Assembly: GCA_964384595.1 (NCBI GenBank)
Contig: CAYLLY010000002.1
Coordinates: 1 to 64,000 of the forward strand
Source: SCTG01 sp964384595
GTDB taxonomy: Bacteria; Nitrospirota; Nitrospiria; Nitrospirales; NS-4
Length of the DNA: 64,000 nt
Direction: 5' to 3'
Position 1 is the first letter of the stretch. The number at the start of each line of letters is the position of its first letter. The notes below the pieces were generated by a model that worked only from the letters and a program-made list of their open reading frames with translations, did no database searches and was not told where the DNA came from. The position numbers and the translations under genes are program-made. This document shows positions 59,435-64,000 of this stretch, in pieces.

Positions 59435-60493
59435 CTATTCGTCGAAATCCCTGGCAATACCTTGCATCCCTCCGGAAGAATCTGCCGATTCCCGCCTAAT
59501 TACCTGACGGCTCACGAGGCTCTCTGCCTGAGGTCTGCATTTTTTTTCCGCTCGCCAGGCAATCAGCTTTTCGAGGCCATCACGTAATTCCGTCCTGGCC
59601 TCGAATCCAATCACTCGTTGGGCCTTCTCCGTGCTGCCAACACGATTCTTCACGAAGGTCAACCCCGCCGGCTCGTATTGGACTTGATGGTCCGACTTGG
59701 TGATTTCGAGTATCAACTCCGCGAGTTCTTTTATGGTCGTCCGCACACCCTTACCCACATTGCAAAACGTGTCGGTCTTGTCGGCCTTGGCCGCGCAGAT
59801 GTTGGCGCGTGCGCAGTCGCCGACGTAGACAAAATCATACGCCTGAGAGCCATCACCGAAAACGACCGGGGGTTGCCCCCGGTCAAGATTGTCCAGAATC
59901 TTCATGATGACCGCGATATAGGCACCGCGATAGTCCTGGCGCGGCCCATAGACGTTCATGTACCGAAGCCCGAGGTAATCGAGCCCATACCGGTGGTGAA
60001 AGGCCCGACACATCTGCTCGCCCGCGATCTTGGTCGCTCCATAGAAGTTTGTGTTGTGGAACGGATGGTTTTCTGTCATCGGCTCTTCGACGGCATCCCC
60101 GTATACCGACGCAGACGATGAGTAGACCAGTCGGCCCACCCGATTCGCCACGCATGCTTCCAGCACGTTGAACGTGCCCCGAATGTTGACCTCAAAGGCC
60201 GACCGCGGATACTCGTGGCAGTGCAGCAGCCACAGGGCGGCAAGGTGGAACACACAGTCAACCTCCTGCATCGCCTTGTTGAGGATGTCGGTATGCAGGA
60301 TGTCTCCGCCCAGTTCGTAAACCCGGACACGGGAGTCTCGGAGCGCCGCGGTCAGGTTTTCATATCGGCCTCGACAGAAATTGTCGTAGACGATGACTTC
60401 GGCCACATCTTCGTTGAGCAACTCTTCGGTCACATGGGACCCAATAAAACCTGCGCCACCGATGACCAAGAGCTTCTTGCCCCTTATGTCCAC
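59435..60493 (-). CDS. NAD-dependent nucleotide-sugar epimerase (UDP-glucose 4-epimerase type)
   Basis: 352 residues from the GTG at 60493, which has AAGGAG seven bases upstream; the frame continues to 60595 but that segment has no family match. VIGGAGFIGSHVTEELL (NAD), VYDNFCRGRYENL, YSSSASVYGDAVEEPM (active-site Ser), NFYGATKIAGEQM (Tyr and Lys) and YMNVYGPRQDYRGAYIAVI. A 4-epimerase or related dehydratase activity fits. It follows the wecB-like gene by 131 bases on the same strand. Confidence 0.87.
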   Translation of the reverse strand: MDIRGKKLLVIGGAGFIGSHVTEELLNEDVAEVIVYDNFCRGRYENLTAALRDSRVRVYELGGDILHTDILNKAMQEVDCVFHLAALWLLHCHEYPRSAFEVNIRGTFNVLEACVANRVGRLVYSSSASVYGDAVEEPMTENHPFHNTNFYGATKIAGEQMCRAFHHRYGLDYLGLRYMNVYGPRQDYRGAYIAVIMKILDNLDRGQPPVVFGDGSQAYDFVYVGDCARANICAAKADKTDTFCNVGKGVRTTIKELAELILEITKSDHQVQYEPAGLTFVKNRVGSTEKAQRVIGFEARTELRDGLEKLIAWRAEKKCRPQAESLVSRQVIRRESADSSGGMQGIARDFDE

Positions 60494-60624
60494 CAGTTCA
60501 CTCCTTGCTCTCTGGCTTTCACCACAGCTTGGACACGGCCAGCGGTAGAGGTCGTACGCGATGGGGCGTCCCCGGGCATGGCTTCGCCCTCTCACTTACA
60601 CGATCGAAAACGACACCGCCCCTT

Positions 60625-61740
60625 TTAATTCCTGAAGACCGGAACAGGGTCTCCCGACCGCACGAGCATGTCCAAGATCCGCTCTGCAGCGCGACCATCG
60701 CCCGGGAGCGCGCTCGATGCCCTGGGACCACCCTCAAGCGCTGCACGGACAGCGGCAACGATTCGTTCCGGCTGTGTACCGGCCAGGCGGTTCCAGCCTT
60801 CATCCAAAGTCTCAACCCACTCGGTCTCATCACGCAATGTGACACAGGGAACATGCAACCAGAATGCTTCCTTCTGCACCCCCCCAGAGTCGGTCAGGAC
60901 CAGTCGCGCGTGCCGTTCGAGCATGAGCATCTCATGATAAGAAACGGGCGGAATCAAACGAATCGAATCCGAGAGCCGGGGCATCCCATTTCGCTGTAAC
61001 ACCACCTTGCTCCGAGGGTGGAGCGGCACCACCACCGAAAGACCAATAGCGCCCAACGCCTCGAACAGTGCGTTCAGGGCTTCAGGGCGATCCGTGATTT
61101 CGGCTCGATGCACTGTCGCTAACGCATACGCACCGGCACGGAGTCCCAGCATGGCCAGAACCTCGCCACCTCTGTCAGCTTGGTCGAGGTGATACAGAAG
61201 CGAGTCGTGCATGACGTCACCTACTAGATGCACCCCTTTGAGGATACCTTCGCCATGCAGGTTTTTCACGGAGCGTTCCGTCGGGCAGAACAGGAGGGAA
61301 GAGAGATGATCGGTCACCACGCGGTTGCTCTCCTCAGGCATGACGCGGTTATGGCTGCGCAGCCCGGCCTCTACATGCGCAATCGGCAGCCCGAGCTTGC
61401 TGGCCGCGAGCGCGCCGGCCAGAGTGGAGTTTGTATCGCCATAGACAAGCACCCAGTCCGGCCGCTCGCGGGCCAGGAGGGGCTCGAGTCGCTCCAGCAT
61501 CCGGCCGGTTTGCTGTCCATGCGGCCCGGACCCCACATCCAGGTGGTAGGCCGGAGCCGGAATGCCGAGTTCGCGGAAGAAGACCGCCGACATGTCCTCG
61601 TCGTAGTGCTGTCCGGTATGGATCAACACCTCCCGGATCGGGCGGCGACCCATCCCCTGATTGAAGCCCGGCAGAGCGCGAGTGACCGCCGCCGCCTTGA
61701 TGAACTGGGGACGCGCGCCGACGACCGTCACCACCTTCAT
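60625..61740 (-). CDS. wecB: UDP-N-acetylglucosamine 2-epimerase (non-hydrolysing)
   Basis: 371 residues from MKVVTVVGARPQFIKAA at 61740, with AAGGGG five bases upstream. Active-site features: HTGQHYD, GDTNSTLAG, IAHVEAGLRS, MPEESNRV and ATVHRAEI, equivalent to Asp95, Glu117, Glu131 and His213 of E. coli WecB, and TDSGGVQKEA near the C-terminus. It makes UDP-ManNAc from UDP-GlcNAc. No UDP-ManNAc dehydrogenase (WecC) is in the window, so the product may be used directly or oxidised elsewhere. Confidence 0.92.
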   Translation of the reverse strand: MKVVTVVGARPQFIKAAAVTRALPGFNQGMGRRPIREVLIHTGQHYDEDMSAVFFRELGIPAPAYHLDVGSGPHGQQTGRMLERLEPLLARERPDWVLVYGDTNSTLAGALAASKLGLPIAHVEAGLRSHNRVMPEESNRVVTDHLSSLLFCPTERSVKNLHGEGILKGVHLVGDVMHDSLLYHLDQADRGGEVLAMLGLRAGAYALATVHRAEITDRPEALNALFEALGAIGLSVVVPLHPRSKVVLQRNGMPRLSDSIRLIPPVSYHEMLMLERHARLVLTDSGGVQKEAFWLHVPCVTLRDETEWVETLDEGWNRLAGTQPERIVAAVRAALEGGPRASSALPGDGRAAERILDMLVRSGDPVPVFRN

Positions 61741-61750
61741 CGTCGCCCCT

Positions 61751-62518
61751 TCACTTAAAGTCCCGCCTTTGGAAGACCACACATGCCATGATCAGGATGA
61801 CGGCGCTGTAGAGCATCCCGTACGCCACTGCAAAGACGAGGTACGAGGTCTCGATCGGAAGTCCATGCACCGCCTGCCCTTTGACGTTGAAATATTCGAG
61901 ATTGGGGAGCAGATAGTAGAGCCCGTCGAGAATCGCCGTGGTCGCCTCACCCTTCAGTTTGGCGCCCAACAGCCTGAGATCGGCGGTCATATGACCGATC
62001 ACATAAATCGCCATGCTGAAGGTGGCGCTCAGGGTCGTGGTGGTGAAGGTGGAAAACATCACCGCGACCGCGACGATCACCAGCAATTCGACCACGATCA
62101 TGGCAATGGCCTTGAAGAGCCCCGCGTCGAACCCGATCCTCGCCACGAGAAGAATGAGCACATACCCCACCACCATGATCGCGGTGTTCACCAGAAGCGT
62201 GATCGTCAGACCGAAGTACCGCCCCAGGAGAAATTGATAGCGCGGCACAGGCTTCGCGATGATGGTGTAAATCGTCCGTTTCTCGATTTCCTTGCTGACC
62301 AGCCCGATCCCCACGAAAATGGCGATCAAGACGCCGAACAGGTTGATGCCGGCCAACCCAAGGTCCTTGATGATCTTGGCCTGCTCGCCCATGCTGAGCG
62401 TGCTCAGGAGGGTCGAACTGCCGATCATGAGCAGCCCGAAGAACACCAGGTTATACAGAATCTTGTCCCGGATGTTCTCCTTGAAGGTGTTGAGGGCGAT
62501 CACGGTGATCCGGTTCAC
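61751..62518 (-). CDS. ABC-2 type transporter permease
   Basis: 255 residues with six predicted TM helices. VIALNTFKENIRDKILYNLV at the N-terminus and KEIEKRTIYTIIAKPVPRYQFLLG (the coupling-helix region) are typical of NosY-like permeases. The ending CVVFQRRDFK is also common in this group. The 4-base overlap with the ATPase gene upstream shows they form one transporter. It is ten bases from the wecB start, so the glycan locus may be read from the same transcript. Substrate unknown. Confidence 0.85.
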   Translation of the reverse strand: MNRITVIALNTFKENIRDKILYNLVFFGLLMIGSSTLLSTLSMGEQAKIIKDLGLAGINLFGVLIAIFVGIGLVSKEIEKRTIYTIIAKPVPRYQFLLGRYFGLTITLLVNTAIMVVGYVLILLVARIGFDAGLFKAIAMIVVELLVIVAVAVMFSTFTTTTLSATFSMAIYVIGHMTADLRLLGAKLKGEATTAILDGLYYLLPNLEYFNVKGQAVHGLPIETSYLVFAVAYGMLYSAVILIMACVVFQRRDFK

Positions 62519-63447
62519 GCGCGGCTTCCCTCCATCTCATTGAGAAAAAGGTCCTCCAGGGACCGTTTGTGCGGCACGAGCGACACCAACCGGCCCGCAT
62601 GCCGACGCACGATGTCGAGGAGCGCGCTCACTCCCGCTTCGTCTTCCAGCTTGATCAACGCCTGATGGCCTCTTCGGACCACTGTCCCGCCCAAACGGCT
62701 CGCCTCCTGGATGCCGGCTTCCGCCAGCCCTTCCACGACGATCTCGACCGACGTCACGGAAGCGGCTCCCACCAGTTCATGGACGGCCCCCACGGCCCGG
62801 AGGCGGCCCCGGACGAGGATCCCGACTCGATCGCAGATCATCTCGACATCCGGCAGGATATGGGTGCTGAAGAAGACCGTCTTGCCTCCCTCGCGGAGCC
62901 GGAGAATGATGTCCCGGACATCGCGCCGTCCGATGGGGTCCAGCCCCGACATCGGTTCGTCCAGGATGACCAACCGCGGGTCGTTGATCAGCGCTTGGGC
63001 CAGGCCGATCCGTTGAAGCATTCCTTTCGAAAATTTCCTGAGCGGAAGGCGCCGGGCATCGACCATGCTGACCATCTCCAACAGTTCATCGACCTTGCGT
63101 GCCAGCGGCGCGCCCCCGAGTCCGAAGAGTTGCCCGTAGAAGAGCAAAAACTCTTCGGCCGTCAGGTATTCGTAGAAGTAGGGCGATTCGGGGAGAAACC
63201 CCACGTGCTGCTTGACGGCCACGTCCTCGATCGGCCGTCCCAGAATGCGCGCCGTCCCCGCCGTCGGCGCAAGCAAGCCCATCAGCAGTTTCAGGGTCGT
63301 GGTCTTGCCGGCTCCATTATGCCCCAAAAACCCGAAGATTTCGCCCTGCTCCACCTCCAGGTCCAGCCGGTCGAGGGCCAGCACCCGCCGGCCCCGCAAG
63401 CCGAGACGAAACTCTTTCATCAAGCCAATGATCTGAAGCGGTTTCAT
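62515..63447 (-). CDS. ABC transporter ATP-binding protein
   Basis: 310 residues. Walker A GHNGAGKTT (42-50), Q-loop region VGFLPESPYFYEYL, signature FSKGMLQRIG, Walker B LVILDEPMSGLDP, H-loop STHIL. A 100-residue C-terminal regulatory domain follows. It pairs with the permease by a 4-base overlap and resembles the ATPases of ABC-2 exporters next to repeat-containing proteins. It overlaps the 3' end of the upstream partial gene by 4 bases, so the three are one operon. Confidence 0.88.
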   Translation of the reverse strand: MKPLQIIGLMKEFRLGLRGRRVLALDRLDLEVEQGEIFGFLGHNGAGKTTTLKLLMGLLAPTAGTARILGRPIEDVAVKQHVGFLPESPYFYEYLTAEEFLLFYGQLFGLGGAPLARKVDELLEMVSMVDARRLPLRKFSKGMLQRIGLAQALINDPRLVILDEPMSGLDPIGRRDVRDIILRLREGGKTVFFSTHILPDVEMICDRVGILVRGRLRAVGAVHELVGAASVTSVEIVVEGLAEAGIQEASRLGGTVVRRGHQALIKLEDEAGVSALLDIVRRHAGRLVSLVPHKRSLEDLFLNEMEGSRA

Positions 63448-64000
63448 CGCGGCATCCGTGTGCCGTAGAGCTTCATGCGCTCTTTCACCTCGCTGCTGCG
63501 GACCGTCTGGGTCTGCGGATCGTAGAGGTAGCGGCCGCCGAATGGCTCACGCGGGAGCTCGCGCAGGAGACCCGGCCTCACCAGATCCTCCAACCGCGCG
63601 GGCGCCCTCTTATGGAGCGCTCGGTACCGGTGAATGGTTTCCTCCAGCAGCAGGAGGTCCCGCTCCACCACCACCTCCTTGATCCGCTGTTCCAGCACCC
63701 GCCTGACATTTTCGTCCGCGGTGTGCTCATACACCTGAGCGAGAAACATGAGGGCGTCCTGCGGCGTATGGGCCGAGACGTAGAGCCTCGCCGCCAATCC
63801 CGCCAGATACGCCGGCGCCTCAGGCAGCCGGGACGCGCTGGCGATGTACTGGGCCGCCTTCGCGTCGTCATAGTCATTGTAATAATAGTTGAATCCCAGG
63901 AGAAAGGGCAGATACCAGTCGTCCGGATTGTGCTCGATGCCCTTGAGCAGCAGCCGATTGCTTTCCGCAGGGAGCGGAACCAGGGTGGTAAGGGCGATCC
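63444..64000 (-). CDS. C-terminal part of a tetratricopeptide-like protein (partial)
   Basis: The last 184 or so residues are in the window, open at base 64000. Visible are LLLKGIEHNPDDWYLPFLLG, NYYYNDYDDAKAAQYIASA and ALMFLAQVYEHTADENVRRV, which have TPR-like helix-turn-helix spacing. A proline-rich end follows, with REPFGGRYLYDPQTQTVRSS. Proteins like this lie upstream of ABC-2 exporters in related genomes. The N-terminus is outside the window, so the domain order is unknown. Confidence 0.65.
   Translation of the reverse strand, partial: IALTTLVPLPAESNRLLLKGIEHNPDDWYLPFLLGFNYYYNDYDDAKAAQYIASASRLPEAPAYLAGLAARLYVSAHTPQDALMFLAQVYEHTADENVRRVLEQRIKEVVVERDLLLLEETIHRYRALHKRAPARLEDLVRPGLLRELPREPFGGRYLYDPQTQTVRSSEVKERMKLYGTRMPR

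Noticed and set aside
60494..60624. Possible 5' extension of the epimerase into the gap after wecB, including a CPSCG segment
   Set aside because: The GTG at 60493 with AAGGAG seven bases upstream and the NAD-binding loop 15 residues later fit the family; the extension has no family match.
1..64000. CRISPR array, tRNA, rRNA or insertion sequence
   Set aside because: I saw no regularly spaced repeats, no cloverleaf-like sequence and no transposase motif. The only repeat of note is the 66-bp tandem duplication.

Overview
The window reads as a chromosomal segment of a GC-rich, Gram-negative, non-phototrophic bacterium. A Nitrospira-like member of the Nitrospirota is the best guess. The pointers are a CbbQ/NorQ-type AAA+ ATPase, a ferredoxin:thioredoxin reductase catalytic subunit, an Slp-type outer-membrane lipoprotein, a stand-alone Nfu, a lysine 2,3-aminomutase homologue and a long-form dCTP deaminase close together. 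This is inference from gene content; no rRNA or ribosomal protein is present to fix it. I see no tRNA, rRNA, CRISPR array, transposase or integrase.

Layout. (1) 1-4 kb: short transcription units on both strands. They carry the 5' end of a possible NorD/CbbO-like gene, an FTR catalytic subunit, a CbbQ-like ATPase, an Slp lipoprotein, and a DUF2156 protein paired with a YkgJ-type cysteine-cluster protein. Several promoters here put the -10 box a few bases upstream of the start codon, so some mRNAs may be leaderless. (2) 4.1-10.2 kb, plus strand: nfu, an ATP-grasp-like protein, a glutaredoxin-like protein, a KamA radical-SAM enzyme, dCTP deaminase, a membrane protein and the TIGR04283/TIGR04282 glycosyltransferase pair, ending in a long perfect hairpin. 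(3) 10.4-13.9 kb: small housekeeping or unknown genes (two-ACT-domain protein, class III nucleotide cyclase with a Cys-rich head, FMN reductase, small zinc-ribbon and membrane proteins, Mth938-like protein, Pro/Gln-rich lipoprotein).

(4) 14.0-61.7 kb: about 48 kb transcribed almost without interruption on the minus strand, a surface-polysaccharide locus. Reading in the direction of transcription, it opens with UDP-GlcNAc 2-epimerase, an epimerase and a sulfatase/methyltransferase/small-membrane-protein set. Next come a DegT aminotransferase, methyltransferase and amidotransferase. A lower-GC islet (about 42.3-50.6 kb) follows, with a Wzm/Wzt ABC exporter, radical SAM, 2OG-oxygenase-like protein and methyltransferases. 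After it come many GT-B glycosyltransferases alternating with three more asparagine-synthase-type amidotransferases and two epimerases. The locus closes with a WecA-like initiating transferase, a FAD protein, another DegT, a GtrB-like GT2 and two GT-C (PMT/GT39-like) transferases. Genes commonly overlap by 1-25 bases, indicating translational coupling. One methyltransferase (28.8-29.5 kb) is a pseudogene.

(5) 61.7-64 kb: an ABC-2 type exporter (permease and ATPase) followed by the 3' end of a repeat-rich protein running off the window.

How the parts fit: a WecA-like enzyme would start a lipid-linked glycan. The epimerases, 2-epimerase and DegT enzymes would supply sugars, the GT-B enzymes would extend the chain, and the four glutamine-dependent amidotransferases would amidate acidic groups. 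The methyltransferases may cap or decorate it. Wzm/Wzt, whose ATPase has the C-terminal domain used elsewhere to recognise capped chains, would export it. The most unusual points are the four amidotransferases in one locus, the 66-bp duplication in the oxygenase-like gene, the fused GT-GT protein, a double-Rossmann protein of no recognised family, and the possible leaderless promoters.
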